Shown: positions 50,621 to 59,432, counted from the stretch's first letter. The stretch: DNA of 64,000 bases from Rhizorhabdus wittichii RW1 (GCA_000016765.1 CP000699.1:1612001-1676000), one strand, 5' to 3'. The notes: generated by a model not told the origin, from the sequence alone. Numbers and translations are program-made.

Positions 50621-50710
50621 CGTCATCCCGGCGGAGGCCAGGATCTCGGGTGGCTCCTGCCGCAACCTCATCTCCTCTCTCCCGAGACCCCGGCCTCCGC
50701 CGGGGTGACG
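50621..50710. repeat. REP-like bipartite inverted repeat, copy 1
   Basis: Left arm 50621-50650 and right arm 50681-50710 are inverted. Each arm also contains a near-palindromic core around CGGAGG / CCTCCG. One of five related elements in this window (others at 56635, 58323, 60581 and 63214), all outside genes. It starts six bases after the receptor stop. Confidence 0.85.
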
Positions 50711-50816
50711 CTCCCCGCAAAAATCTTCCAAGGCTCCGGCGCATCGGCCCCGTCTTCCGGTCATGCGGGAAGGAGGGACGCGCTCCCTTCCCCACGACAA
50801 AGGGAATGGAAACTCG

Positions 50817-53800
50817 ATGCGCTACCTGCTTGCCTCCACCTGCCTCGCCGCGATCGCCGCCGTGCCCGTCCATGCCGAGACGACCGTCGGCGACAAGCGC
50901 ACCGCGACGATCCGCACCTCGACGATCAAGGCCGGCGCCGCCGACGACATCCGCATCACCTCGGCCGGGTCGGTCGTGCCGACCGTCGCGGGCCCGGCGG
51001 TGGTGCTCGACAGCGCCAACAAGATCGTCAACGAAGGCACGATCCAGGCCACCAACCTCGACAATTCGACCGGCATCCGCGCCGAGGCGGGCGCCGCCGG
51101 ATCGATCACCAACGCCTCCGGCGGCAAGATCATCCTCGACGAGACCTACACCGCCGAGGACAGCGACAAGGACGGCGACCTCGACGGTCCGTTCGCGGTC
51201 GGCACCGGCCGGGTCGGCATCCGCACCGCCGGCGCCTTCACCGGCGACATCGTCAACAGCGGCTCGATCGCGATCGAGGGCAAGGATTCGGCGGGCATCC
51301 GGCTCGACGGCCCGCTGACCGGCAAGCTGACCCAGGACGGCACGATCGGCGTCGTCGGCGACCGCTCGGTCGGCGTCCGCGCCGGCGACGTGACCGGCAA
51401 CGTCCGCATCGCCGGCACGATCACCGCGGTCGGCCAGGACGCGGTCGGCGTCTCGCTGGACGGCACCGTCACCGGCGCGCTGGTGATCCAGGGCGGGGTC
51501 ACCTCGACCGGCTATCGCAACACCACCCCGCCGAGCGACACGAGCAAGCTCGACGCCGACGACCTGCTGCAGGGCGGCCCCGCCGTCCGCATCGCCGGCA
51601 ACGTCACCGGCGGCGTCATCTTCGCGGTGCCGCCGAAGGACAACAGCACCACCGACAATGACGAGGACAAGGACGGCATCGAGGACTCCAAGGAGGGCTC
51701 CGCGTCGATCACCTCCTACGGCGCGGCGGCGGCGGTAGCGATCGGCGCCGTGGACCATGCCGTCACCCTGGGCGCCGTCGCCGGCAATGCCGACGGCCAC
51801 GGCCTGGTCAACGAGGGCACGATCCAGGGCGCGGGCACCTATGCCGGCGTCGACGGCAGCGGCATGGTGATCGGCGGCCAGGGCGGCGCGGTGACGATCG
51901 CCGGCGGCATGACCAACCGCGGCACGATCAGCGCCTCGGGCGCCAACGCCACCGGCCTGCGGATCGGCGACGGCGCGACCGTGGCCGAGGTCAAGAACAT
52001 GGGCGTGCTCCAGGCGTCGGGCACCAACGCCGCCAACGCGAAGACGGTGGCGCTGCAGATCGATCAGGGCGCGTTCACCTCCGAGATCGTTAACAGCGGC
52101 ACGATCAAGGCGGTCGCGAGCGGCACCGCCTCGGCCAACGGCGCGACGGCGACCGCGATCCTCGACCGCTCGGGCGAGGTCGACCTCGTCAGCAACAGCG
52201 GCACGATCTCGGCGGCCGGCGCTTCGGCGGGCAGCAACGTCGCGATCGACCTGTCGGCCAACGACCGTGGCGCGCGGATCGGCCAGACGGTGGTCGCGAG
52301 CGGCACCGCGCCGTCGATCGTCGGCGACGTCCGCTTCGGCAACGGCAACGACCTGTTCGACATCGCCGACGGCAGCGTGACCGGCGACACCAGCTTCGGC
52401 GGCGGCGCGAACAGCCTGCTGCTGTCGGGCGACGCCACCTATGCGGGGAAGGTCCGCTTCGGCGGCGGCAACGACGTCATGACGCTGAGCGGCACCGCCT
52501 CCCACAGCGGCGACGTCGACTTCGGCGGCGGCAGCGACAAGCTGACCGTGAACAGCGGCGCCAGGTTCCGCGGCGCCCTCTCCAACGCGCAGGGGCTGGC
52601 GGTCGCCGTCAACGGCGGCACGCTCGACATCGGCAAGTCGACCGCCGCGATCCAGTCGCTCGCGGTCAGCGGGTCGGGCACGCTCGGCGTCGCGATCGAC
52701 GTGGCGAGCAAGAGCAGCACCCTCTACCAGGTCGCGGGCGAGGCGAGCTTCGCCCAGGGCTCCAAGGTCGCGGTCAGCCTCAACGGCATCGCCGGCGCCG
52801 AGGGCCGCTACACCTTCCTGAAGGCCGGGACGGTGACCGGCGCGTCCAACGTCGCGACCAGCGATGCCCTGCTGCCCTTCATGTACAAGGGCAGCGTCGC
52901 CGCGGTCTCGCCGAACGAGCTGGCGATCGACGTCAAGCGCAAGACCACAAGCGAACTGGGCCTCAACCGCTCGCAGGCCGCCGCCTATGACGCGATCTTC
53001 GCCGCGCTCGGCAAGGATGCCAAGGTCGCCGGCGCCTATCTGGAGACCAATGACGGCGACGCCTTCCGCAAGAAGGTCCGCCAGATGCTGCCCGATCATG
53101 CCGGCGGCGCGTTCGAGACGGTGACGATGGGGTCGCGCGCGACCGCGGGCTTCCTGGCCGATCCGAACGCCCCCTTCGCCGACATGGGCAAATGGGGCTA
53201 CTGGATCCAGCAGGTCGGCTGGGGCACGTCGAAGGGGCTGGGCGACACCGCCTCCTACGACATCACCGGCTGGGGCGTCGCGACCGGCGGCGAGATCAAG
53301 ACCAACCTCGGCAGCTTCGGCATCTCGCTCGCCTATCTCTACGGCAAGGACGCCGACGGCGGCACCGACAACAAGGTCGACGCCGGCCAGTACGAGATCG
53401 GCGCCTATTGGCGCGGCTATTGGGGGCCCTTCCAGGGCTGGACCCGCGCCAGCTACGCCCATGTCGACTTCAAGGGCGAACGCGTCTTCCAGGGCAGCCT
53501 GGGCACCGACACGGTCGAGCGGCGCGCCAAGGGCCGGTGGAACGGCAAGCTGATCTCGGCGGCGGCCGGCGCGGCCTACACGCTGCAGATGGGATCGTTC
53601 AGCGTCCGGCCGAAGGCGGCGCTCGACTATTACCGGCTGAAGGAGGACGGCTATGCCGAGAAGGGCGGCGGCGACGCGTTCAACCTGATCGTCGGCGGCC
53701 GCAAGAGCGACGAACTGGCGGTCAGCGGCACGGTCGCCGCCGGCTTCGACTTCGGCGGCCAGAACGAGGAAGCGGGCTGGTTCCGGATCGAGGCCGAGGG

Positions 53801-54026
53801 CGGCCGGCGCGAGCTGGTCGGCGGATCGCTGGGTTCGACCACCGCGCGCTTCGCCGGCGGCACCGCCTTCACCCTGGAGCCCGAGAAGCGCACCAGCGGC
53901 TGGATCGGCAAGCTGCGCGCCGTCGGCGGCGGCAACGGCTTCCAGATCGGCGGCGAGGCCGGCGCCGAGCAGCAGCAGGGCCGCGCCGCCATCTCGCTGC
54001 GCGCCAGCCTGGTGGTCGGCCTCTGA
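50817..54026 (+). CDS. Autotransporter (type Va secretion) with Gly/Asn-rich passenger
   Basis: 1069 residues. Signal peptide (MRYLLASTCLAAIAAVPVHA), a long passenger (about 23-780) made of beta-helix turns with recurring NxGTI motifs (VNEGTIQ, VNSGSIAI, TNRGTISA, VNSGTIKA, SNSGTISA), FGGG-N/S-D repeats near residues 505-580, and a C-terminal 12-strand barrel (about 790-1069, ending SLVVGL). An acidic stretch DNDEDKDGIEDSKEG near residue 280 could bind calcium. No protease triad is evident, so adhesion or biofilm roles are more likely. Confidence 0.88.
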   Translation: MRYLLASTCLAAIAAVPVHAETTVGDKRTATIRTSTIKAGAADDIRITSAGSVVPTVAGPAVVLDSANKIVNEGTIQATNLDNSTGIRAEAGAAGSITNASGGKIILDETYTAEDSDKDGDLDGPFAVGTGRVGIRTAGAFTGDIVNSGSIAIEGKDSAGIRLDGPLTGKLTQDGTIGVVGDRSVGVRAGDVTGNVRIAGTITAVGQDAVGVSLDGTVTGALVIQGGVTSTGYRNTTPPSDTSKLDADDLLQGGPAVRIAGNVTGGVIFAVPPKDNSTTDNDEDKDGIEDSKEGSASITSYGAAAAVAIGAVDHAVTLGAVAGNADGHGLVNEGTIQGAGTYAGVDGSGMVIGGQGGAVTIAGGMTNRGTISASGANATGLRIGDGATVAEVKNMGVLQASGTNAANAKTVALQIDQGAFTSEIVNSGTIKAVASGTASANGATATAILDRSGEVDLVSNSGTISAAGASAGSNVAIDLSANDRGARIGQTVVASGTAPSIVGDVRFGNGNDLFDIADGSVTGDTSFGGGANSLLLSGDATYAGKVRFGGGNDVMTLSGTASHSGDVDFGGGSDKLTVNSGARFRGALSNAQGLAVAVNGGTLDIGKSTAAIQSLAVSGSGTLGVAIDVASKSSTLYQVAGEASFAQGSKVAVSLNGIAGAEGRYTFLKAGTVTGASNVATSDALLPFMYKGSVAAVSPNELAIDVKRKTTSELGLNRSQAAAYDAIFAALGKDAKVAGAYLETNDGDAFRKKVRQMLPDHAGGAFETVTMGSRATAGFLADPNAPFADMGKWGYWIQQVGWGTSKGLGDTASYDITGWGVATGGEIKTNLGSFGISLAYLYGKDADGGTDNKVDAGQYEIGAYWRGYWGPFQGWTRASYAHVDFKGERVFQGSLGTDTVERRAKGRWNGKLISAAAGAAYTLQMGSFSVRPKAALDYYRLKEDGYAEKGGGDAFNLIVGGRKSDELAVSGTVAAGFDFGGQNEEAGWFRIEAEGGRRELVGGSLGSTTARFAGGTAFTLEPEKRTSGWIGKLRAVGGGNGFQIGGEAGAEQQQGRAAISLRASLVVGL

Positions 54027-54040
54027 AGGACGAAACGGAT

Positions 54041-54059
54041 TCCCTCCTTTGAGGAGGGA
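54041..54059 (+). terminator. Short hairpin just after the autotransporter gene
   Basis: TCCCTCCT-TTG-AGGAGGGA, an 8-bp stem 15 bases past the stop, without a T-run. The stronger terminator lies about 90 bases further on. Confidence 0.4.
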
Positions 54060-54144
54060 CGGGGTGGGTGATCTCCCCATCGAAAGCGGCACGAGGCCCC
54101 CCGCCGCTACCCACCCCGACACTATGCCTGCCCCTGTATCTGGT

Positions 54145-54177
54145 CCCCCGCCCTCCCCTGGGCGGGGGATTTTCTTT
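54145..54177 (+). terminator. Rho-independent terminator downstream of the autotransporter gene
   Basis: A 9-bp perfect G/C stem (CCCCCGCCC / GGGCGGGGG) with a six-base loop, followed by ATTTTCTTT. It separates the autotransporter unit from the nrdA promoter region. Confidence 0.8.
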
Positions 54178-54342
54178 CGCCGCGCGCGATTCAAAAATTC
54201 CATCCACAGATTCTTTTGTTGCGCCTTCGTTCCGCCCCCATGGCCAAGTGGCTGAGCCGACTCATTATTCCATCGCGTCAAGGGGGTCGGGACTCGTTTC
54301 GTCGTGCGACGAACAGAGTCCCCGAACCGTCATTTTGACTCT

Positions 54343-54371
54343 TGAACTGTGACTCAGATGAGGCACTATAG
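54343..54371 (+). promoter_or_regulatory. nrdA promoter candidate
   Basis: TTGAAC (54343-54348), a 17-base spacer and CTATAG (54366-54371) fit a sigma-70 type promoter about 220 bases before the nrdA start. The -10 box lies inside the strong NrdR box. The long leader to 54597 holds an inverted pair GAACGG / CCGTTC (about 54536-54576). Confidence 0.5.
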
Positions 54372-54409
54372 GTTGTGTAAGGCAACAGGGGCAGCGCTAG
54401 AGATGGTGG
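54363..54409 (+). promoter_or_regulatory. Pair of NrdR boxes upstream of nrdA
   Basis: GCACTATAGGTTGTGT (54363-54378) matches the NrdR consensus ACACWATATATWGTGT at 13 of 16 positions. A weaker copy, GCGCTAGAGATGGTGG (54394-54409), matches at 10 of 16 and starts exactly 31 bases later, the usual spacing of paired NrdR boxes. NrdR represses ribonucleotide reductase genes when dATP is high; overlap with the -10 box fits repression. Confidence 0.65.
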
Positions 54410-54596
54410 ATCACGTTCGGGAGCTTCGCTCCGGGCGGATGGCCTTCGGCGGCGTTGCGGAAGCCGGGGAATGGGTCAAATCGGTGCTGGTATCGCGCCG
54501 AAGACGCACTATCTTCCCAGTGACGCCTGTGTCGAACGGATCACGAACGGGGCCGCTGAACCGGTCCGTTCCAAACGGATGTGCGGAGGCGGCGTA

Positions 54597-56558
54597 ATGG
54601 ACCTTTCTGGCAGCAGCGAAGTGAGCGCGAGCGACGTGGCGACAACGATGGATTCCCCGGCGAAGGACGCCAAGGCGGCGAAGCCCGCGGCCGCGCCCGA
54701 GGCGGAAGCCAAGGCCGCCGCCCCGGCCAAGGCCCGCGTGTCGACCGGCAGCACGGAGATTCGCCCGCAGCTCTACCCGATCGAGGTGGACCATAGCCGC
54801 GACGCGCTGCTCACCGACTTCGGCAAGGAGACGCTGACCGACCGTTACCTGCTGCCGGGCGAGAGCTACCAGGACCTGTTCGTGCGCGTCGCATCGGCCT
54901 ATGCCGACGACCAGCCGCACGCCCAGCGCCTCTACGACTATATCTCGAAGCTGTGGTTCATGCCGGCCACCCCGGTGCTGTCGAACGGCGGCACGGGCCG
55001 CGGCCTGCCGATCAGCTGCTATCTCAACTCGGTCGACGACAGCCTGGAGGGCATCGTCAACACCTGGAACGAGAATGTCTGGCTGGCCTCGCGCGGCGGC
55101 GGCATCGGCACCTACTGGGGCTCGGTGCGCGGCATCGGCGAGCCGGTCGGCCTCAACGGCAAGACCTCGGGCATCATCCCCTTCGTCCGCGTGATGGACT
55201 CGCTGACCCTCGCGATCAGCCAGGGCTCGCTGCGCCGCGGCTCGGCCGCCGTCTATCTCGACGTCTCGCACCCGGAGATCGAGGAGTTCCTCGAGATCCG
55301 CAAGCCTTCGGGCGACTTCAACCGCAAGGCGCTCAACCTGCACCATGGCGTGCTGCTGACCGACGCCTTCATGGAAGCGGTCCGCGACGGCGCCGAATGG
55401 GATCTGGTCAGCCCGAAGGACGGATCGAAGCGCAGCTCGGTCGACGCCCGCGCGCTGTTCCAGAAGCTGGTCGAGACCCGCCTCGCCACCGGTGAGCCCT
55501 ATATCGTGTTCAACGACACGGTGAACCGGATGATGCCGAAGCATCACCGCGACGTCGGGCTGAAGGTGTCGACCTCGAACCTCTGCTCGGAGATCACCCT
55601 GCCGACCGGGCGCGACCAGCACGGCATGGACCGCACCGCGGTCTGCTGCCTGAGCTCGCTCAACCTCGAGACCTGGGACGAGTGGAACGGCGACAAGCGC
55701 TTCGTCGAGGACGTGATGCGCTTCCTCGACAATGTGCTGCAGGACTATATCGACCGCGCGCCGGACGAGATGGCGCGCGCCAAGTACAGCGCCAGCCGCG
55801 AGCGTTCGGTGGGCCTGGGCGTGATGGGCTTCCACAGCTTCCTCCAGGCGCGCGGCCTGCCCTTCGAGGGCGCGATGGCGAAGAGCTGGAACCTGCGCAT
55901 CTTCAAGCATATCGCCGCCGCCGCCGCCGAGGCCTCGATGCTGCTGGCCAGCGAGCGCGGGCCGTGCCCCGACGCCGCCGACCTGGGCGTGATGGAGCGC
56001 TTCAGCTGCAAGATGGCGATCGCGCCGACCGCGTCGATCTCGATCATCTGCGGCGGCACCAGCGCCTGCATCGAGCCGATCCCGGCCAACATCTACACCC
56101 ACAAGACGCTGTCGGGCAGCTTCTCGATCAAGAATCCCTATCTGCAGAAGCTGCTCGCCGAGAAGTCGAAGGACAGCGACGCGGTGTGGAACTCGATCCT
56201 CGAAAAGGGCGGATCGGTCCAGCATCTCGACTTCCTGACCCAGGACGAGAAGGACGTGTACAAGACCAGCTTCGAGATCGACCAGCGCTGGCTGATCGAA
56301 CTCGCGGCGGACCGCACGCCCTATATCGACCAGGCGCAGTCGCTGAACCTGTTCATCCCGGCCGACGTCGAGAAGTGGGACCTGCTGATGCTCCACTTCC
56401 GCGCCTGGGAGCTGGGCATCAAGTCGCTCTACTATCTCCGCTCCAAGTCGGTGCAGCGCGCCGGCTTCGCGGGCGGGGTCGAGGCGGACAACACCCCCGA
56501 CCTCAAGCAGATCGAGCTTGAGACCAAGGATTATGACGAATGCCTGGCCTGCCAATAG
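54597..56558 (+). CDS. nrdA: Ribonucleoside-diphosphate reductase alpha subunit (class Ia NrdA, short form)
   Basis: Reduces ribonucleoside diphosphates for DNA synthesis. 653 residues from the ATG at 54597, chosen for GGAGG seven bases upstream. Active-site residues are present: first redox Cys in PISCYLNS, STSNLCSEI (Asn, radical Cys, Glu), second redox Cys in AVCCLSSLNL, and the C-terminal shuttle pair DECLACQ. The first 75 residues are low-complexity Ala/Lys/Pro instead of an ATP-cone, so dATP feedback through that site is probably absent. Separated from nrdB by a terminator and a repeat element. Confidence 0.95.
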   Translation: MDLSGSSEVSASDVATTMDSPAKDAKAAKPAAAPEAEAKAAAPAKARVSTGSTEIRPQLYPIEVDHSRDALLTDFGKETLTDRYLLPGESYQDLFVRVASAYADDQPHAQRLYDYISKLWFMPATPVLSNGGTGRGLPISCYLNSVDDSLEGIVNTWNENVWLASRGGGIGTYWGSVRGIGEPVGLNGKTSGIIPFVRVMDSLTLAISQGSLRRGSAAVYLDVSHPEIEEFLEIRKPSGDFNRKALNLHHGVLLTDAFMEAVRDGAEWDLVSPKDGSKRSSVDARALFQKLVETRLATGEPYIVFNDTVNRMMPKHHRDVGLKVSTSNLCSEITLPTGRDQHGMDRTAVCCLSSLNLETWDEWNGDKRFVEDVMRFLDNVLQDYIDRAPDEMARAKYSASRERSVGLGVMGFHSFLQARGLPFEGAMAKSWNLRIFKHIAAAAAEASMLLASERGPCPDAADLGVMERFSCKMAIAPTASISIICGGTSACIEPIPANIYTHKTLSGSFSIKNPYLQKLLAEKSKDSDAVWNSILEKGGSVQHLDFLTQDEKDVYKTSFEIDQRWLIELAADRTPYIDQAQSLNLFIPADVEKWDLLMLHFRAWELGIKSLYYLRSKSVQRAGFAGGVEADNTPDLKQIELETKDYDECLACQ

Positions 56559-56585
56559 GCGGACGAAACTGAACGAGGGTTCGGG

Positions 56586-56621
56586 ACGGCCGCGTGAGAC
56601 GATCACGCGGCCGTTCTGGTT
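56586..56621 (+). terminator. Terminator-like hairpin after nrdA
   Basis: A perfect 12-bp stem (ACGGCCGCGTGA / TCACGCGGCCGT) with a five-base loop, 28 bases after the nrdA stop, followed by TCTGGTTT. The T-run is weak, but the stem is strong. Confidence 0.65.
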
Positions 56622-56634
56622 TCCACGTCCCACC

Positions 56635-56716
56635 CGTCACTCCGGCGGAGGCCGGAGTGACGGGAGATGGAGCGCATCGCGTCTCTCCGGAGATGCCGGC
56701 CTCCGCCGGCATGACG
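56635..56716. repeat. REP-like repeat, copy 2
   Basis: The left unit 56635-56663 is a palindrome (CCGTCACTCCGGC, loop GGAG, mirrored) and the right unit near 56681-56716 carries GCCGGC-CTCC-GCCGGC. Loops GGAG and CTCC are complementary. Lies between the nrdA terminator and the nrdB-unit promoter. Confidence 0.8.
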
Positions 56717-56777
56717 GAAAAGGGAGTTGCCGAAACATCCCACAAACATAGCGATGGTGTGTGATGTGCAGCCGGAC

Positions 56778-56793
56778 ACACAAGCTCTTGTGG
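56778..56793 (+). promoter_or_regulatory. NrdR box upstream of the nrdB unit
   Basis: ACACAAGCTCTTGTGG matches the NrdR consensus at 12 of 16 positions, with CACAAG / CTTGTG as symmetric half-sites. It lies 18 bases upstream of the promoter candidate at 56812. A clear second box at the usual spacing is not seen. Confidence 0.55.
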
Positions 56794-56811
56794 AAAACCT
56801 CGGAAAAACAT

Positions 56812-56840
56812 TTGTCGGCGAGTCCGGCTTGGCATAGGAT
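56812..56840 (+). promoter_or_regulatory. Promoter candidate for the small membrane protein and nrdB
   Basis: TTGTCG, a 17-base spacer and TAGGAT. It lies about 130 bases upstream of the 56969 start, directly after the NrdR box. Confidence 0.5.
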
Positions 56841-56968
56841 GGGCGACGCGCTTCGACGGCAGGGGACTTGGCCTGCGAAGTGGTTGAATCACGGGACGGA
56901 AATCCCGATCTACAGGGTGGAGCGATCGGATGTCGCATGCTTCCGAACCGGTGGGCCGGGACTGATCG

Positions 56969-57190
56969 ATGGATGTTTCGGTGCCCCTGATCATCGCCGT
57001 CGCGTCGGCGCTCGTCGGCCTGCTCTGCCTGTGGCTGCTGCTGGTCGCGCTGGTACGGCTGCGCAAGGTGAGGAAAGGCACGGGCGGGTTCACCGACACG
57101 CCGGCCGACCTCAAGAGTTTCGCGCTCAGGCAGGGCCTGAGCACCGTCGTCATGTTCGCGCTCGCCGCGTTTATCGTCTTCTATAGCTGA
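56969..57190 (+). CDS. Small two-helix membrane protein upstream of nrdB
   Basis: 73 residues with hydrophobic segments at about 6-30 and 50-72, joined by a basic loop (RLRKVRKGTGGFTDTPADLK). It ends 11 bases before nrdB, so it is probably co-transcribed. No family function is recognised. It could be a membrane partner of ribonucleotide reductase or simply a passenger gene. Confidence 0.65.
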   Translation: MDVSVPLIIAVASALVGLLCLWLLLVALVRLRKVRKGTGGFTDTPADLKSFALRQGLSTVVMFALAAFIVFYS

Positions 57191-57201
57191 AAGGTCGTCC
57201 C

Positions 57202-58254
57202 ATGCCGCTTCTCCAGGCCAGCCGCACCTACAAGCCCTTCGAATATCCGTGGGCGTTCGAATATTGGAAGCGGCAGCAGCAGCTCCACTGGCTGCCCGAG
57301 GAAGTGCCGCTGGGCGAGGACTGCCGCGACTGGGCGCAGAAGCTCACCGACCATGAGCGCAACCTGCTGACGCAGATCTTCCGCTTCTTCACCCAGGCCG
57401 ACGTCGAGGTGCAGGATTGCTACCACGACAAGTACGGCCGCGTGTTCAAGCCGACCGAGATCAAGATGATGCTGACCGCCTTCTCCAACATGGAGACGGT
57501 CCACATCGCGGCCTACAGCCACCTGCTCGACACGATCGGCATGCCGGAGACCGAGTATAGCGCCTTCCTCCAGTACAAGGAGATGAAGGACAAGCACGAC
57601 TATCTGTCGACCTTCGGCGTCGACACCGACGAGGATATCGCCCGCACCCTGGCGATGTTCGGCGGCTTCACCGAGGGGCTCCAGCTCTTCGCCAGCTTCG
57701 CGATGCTGATGAACTTCCCGCGCTTCAACAAGATGAAGGGCATGGGGCAGATCGTCACCTGGTCGATCCGCGACGAGACGCTCCACTGCGAGGGCATCGT
57801 CCGCCTGTTCCACGCCTTCGTGAAGGAGCGCGACTGCCTGACCGCGTCGGTCAAGGACGACATCCTCGACATGTGCCAGAAGACGGTGCGGATCGAGGAC
57901 GCCTTCATCGACCTGGTGTTCGAGATGGGCCCGGTCAACGGCATGACGCCCAAGGACATCAAGAAATATGTCCGCTACATCGCCGACTGGCGGCTGGGGC
58001 AGCTGGGCCTCAAGCCGATCTACATGATCGAGGACCATCCCCTGCCCTGGCTGGCGCCGCTGCTCAACGGCGTCGAGCATGCCAATTTCTTCGAGACCCG
58101 CGCGACCGAATATTCGAAGGCCGCGACCAAGGGCCAGTGGAGCGACGTCTGGGACGCCTTCGACAGCCGCATGAAGGCCAAGAACGCCGCCGCCGCCAAC
58201 GAGGACAATGCCGACGGCGGGCTGTTCGGCCATGCCGGGGTGGCGGCGGAGTAA
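57202..58254 (+). CDS. nrdB: Ribonucleoside-diphosphate reductase beta subunit NrdB
   Basis: 350-residue di-iron tyrosyl-radical subunit of class Ia ribonucleotide reductase. Iron ligands and radical site are visible: Asp in FFTQADVEVQD, the E-x2-H-x3-Y pattern in METVHIAAYS (Glu, His, radical Tyr), GFTEGLQLF, and the E-x2-H pair in RDETLHCEG. The C-terminus ends ..GGLFGHAGVAAE, where NrdA is docked in other species. No ATP-cone at its N-terminus. Confidence 0.96.
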   Translation: MPLLQASRTYKPFEYPWAFEYWKRQQQLHWLPEEVPLGEDCRDWAQKLTDHERNLLTQIFRFFTQADVEVQDCYHDKYGRVFKPTEIKMMLTAFSNMETVHIAAYSHLLDTIGMPETEYSAFLQYKEMKDKHDYLSTFGVDTDEDIARTLAMFGGFTEGLQLFASFAMLMNFPRFNKMKGMGQIVTWSIRDETLHCEGIVRLFHAFVKERDCLTASVKDDILDMCQKTVRIEDAFIDLVFEMGPVNGMTPKDIKKYVRYIADWRLGQLGLKPIYMIEDHPLPWLAPLLNGVEHANFFETRATEYSKAATKGQWSDVWDAFDSRMKAKNAAAANEDNADGGLFGHAGVAAE

Positions 58255-58284
58255 GCCGCCCACCCGATCCTGAGGGGATAGAAG

Positions 58285-58315
58285 AAAGCCCGGCTCCTTC
58301 GAGCCGGGCTTTTTC
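58285..58315 (+). terminator. Rho-independent terminator after nrdB
   Basis: AAAGCCCGGCTC-CTTC-GAGCCGGGCTTT, a perfect 12-bp stem with a CTTC tetraloop and a T-run, 31 bases past the nrdB stop. Confidence 0.93.
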
Positions 58316-58322
58316 ATTATGG

Positions 58323-58421
58323 CCGTCATTCCGGCGAAAGCCGGAATCTCACTTCTCTTTGTTTTTCGCTCCACGGAAGCGCGAAAAGGCAGGGGGATCC
58401 CGGCTTTCGCCGGGATGACGG
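58323..58421. repeat. REP-like repeat, copy 3 (GAAA/TTTC loop variant)
   Basis: Left unit CATTCCGGC-GAAA-GCCGGAATC and right unit ATCCCGGC-TTTC-GCCGGGAT. The loop sequences differ from the other copies (GGAG/CTCC), but remain complementary to each other. Sits between convergent nrdB and the GYYD-repeat gene. Confidence 0.85.
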
Positions 58422-58425
58422 AGAG

Positions 58426-59403
58426 TCATCCCTCCTCCCGATCAGCACGAAGCTGCTGGGTCAGCCGGTCGAGGCGCTGGTGCAGCACCGACTCCTCGTT
58501 CGCGGTCAGGCGGTTGCCCGAGCGGCGCATATTGGCCTCGTCGCGGCGGATCGAGGCAAGCTCGGCCTGGGCGCGGCGGGCTTCGCTCTTGCTGATCAGG
58601 CCGCGGGCGCGCTGGCGATCGATGCGCTGCTCGATCCGGGCGGCGCGGGTGGCGACATCCATGTTGCGGGCGGCGATGTTGACCTGCCCCTGCGAGACCC
58701 AGCGGCCGCGCGCGTCATAATAGCCGGTGGTCTGGCCGCGCACCCAGCGGCCGTTCGCGTCATAATGGCCGGGCGCGCTGCGCGCCTCCCAATAGCCGAC
58801 CGGATCGCCGCCGCGGCTGCCCGGGACCCAGCGGCCATTGGCGTCGTAGCTGCCCGAGGTCGGCCCCGCGACCCAGCGACCGCGCGTGTCGTAATAGCCG
58901 GGCGCGTTCGCCTGCACCCACTGACCGTCGGCGGCGTAATAGCCGCTCACCCCCACCGGCACCCAGCGGCCGTCGCGGTCGCGATAGCCCGAATATTGGG
59001 CGTCGCCGTCGAACGCGACCCAGCGGTCGTTGCGGTCGTAATAGCCGTTGGGCGGGCCATCGACCCAGCGATTGCCCCGGTCGTAATAGCCGCGCGGCGC
59101 GCGGTCGCCGATCCGGTTGGCGTGCCAGCGGCCGCTCTCGTCATAATAGCCGTAGGCGACCTCGCACTTGTTGTCCTTGGCAAGCTGGTTGCCGGCGACG
59201 CCGCCCGCCACGCCGCCGACGATCGTGCCGACCTCCTTGTGGCGGCCGCCGTCGATGACCCGGCCGAGGATCGCGCCGATGCCCGCGCCCGCGATGGTCG
59301 CGACGGTGCGGCCGGTATTGTCCTGCTTGCAGACGGTCTCGGCCCCCGCCGCCTGGGCGCCGCCCAGCGCGATGACGGCCGTTGCGATCATCAACCTGTA
59401 CAT
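58426..59403 (-). CDS. Envelope protein with glycine-zipper domain and nine GYYD-x-x-GRWV repeats
   Basis: 325 residues with a signal peptide (MYRLMIATAVIALGGAQAAGA), a glycine-zipper segment (GAGIGAILGRVIDGGRHKEVG..., about residues 40-75), about nine tandem repeats of 15-20 residues of the form GYYD-x-x-GRWV (about 85-240), and a charged coiled-coil C-terminus. The start at 59403 has CGGGAGAG upstream. The repeats are rich in Tyr and Trp and probably face the periplasm or cell surface. Function unknown; likely an envelope stress or surface protein. Confidence 0.75.
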   Translation of the reverse strand: MYRLMIATAVIALGGAQAAGAETVCKQDNTGRTVATIAGAGIGAILGRVIDGGRHKEVGTIVGGVAGGVAGNQLAKDNKCEVAYGYYDESGRWHANRIGDRAPRGYYDRGNRWVDGPPNGYYDRNDRWVAFDGDAQYSGYRDRDGRWVPVGVSGYYAADGQWVQANAPGYYDTRGRWVAGPTSGSYDANGRWVPGSRGGDPVGYWEARSAPGHYDANGRWVRGQTTGYYDARGRWVSQGQVNIAARNMDVATRAARIEQRIDRQRARGLISKSEARRAQAELASIRRDEANMRRSGNRLTANEESVLHQRLDRLTQQLRADREEG

Positions 59404-59432
59404 GTCACTCTCCCGAAACAATCCCTACCAAG

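Noticed and set aside
48002-50800. 932-codon minus-strand open frame opposite the FecA-type receptor
   Set aside because: Antisense shadow; no start context or recognisable fold, and it crosses several real genes.
50562-54281. 1239-codon minus-strand open frame opposite the autotransporter
   Set aside because: Repetitive Ala/Asp/Arg composition mirrors the passenger repeats; the plus strand has a signal peptide, beta-helix turns and a barrel.
56747-56762. Second NrdR box 31 bases before the one at 56778
   Set aside because: Only 7 of 16 positions match, nearly all in one half-site; too weak to call.
58700-59150. Regular DNA repeats that could suggest a CRISPR array
   Set aside because: They encode in-frame GYYD-x-x-GRWV protein repeats with imperfect copies and no unique spacers.
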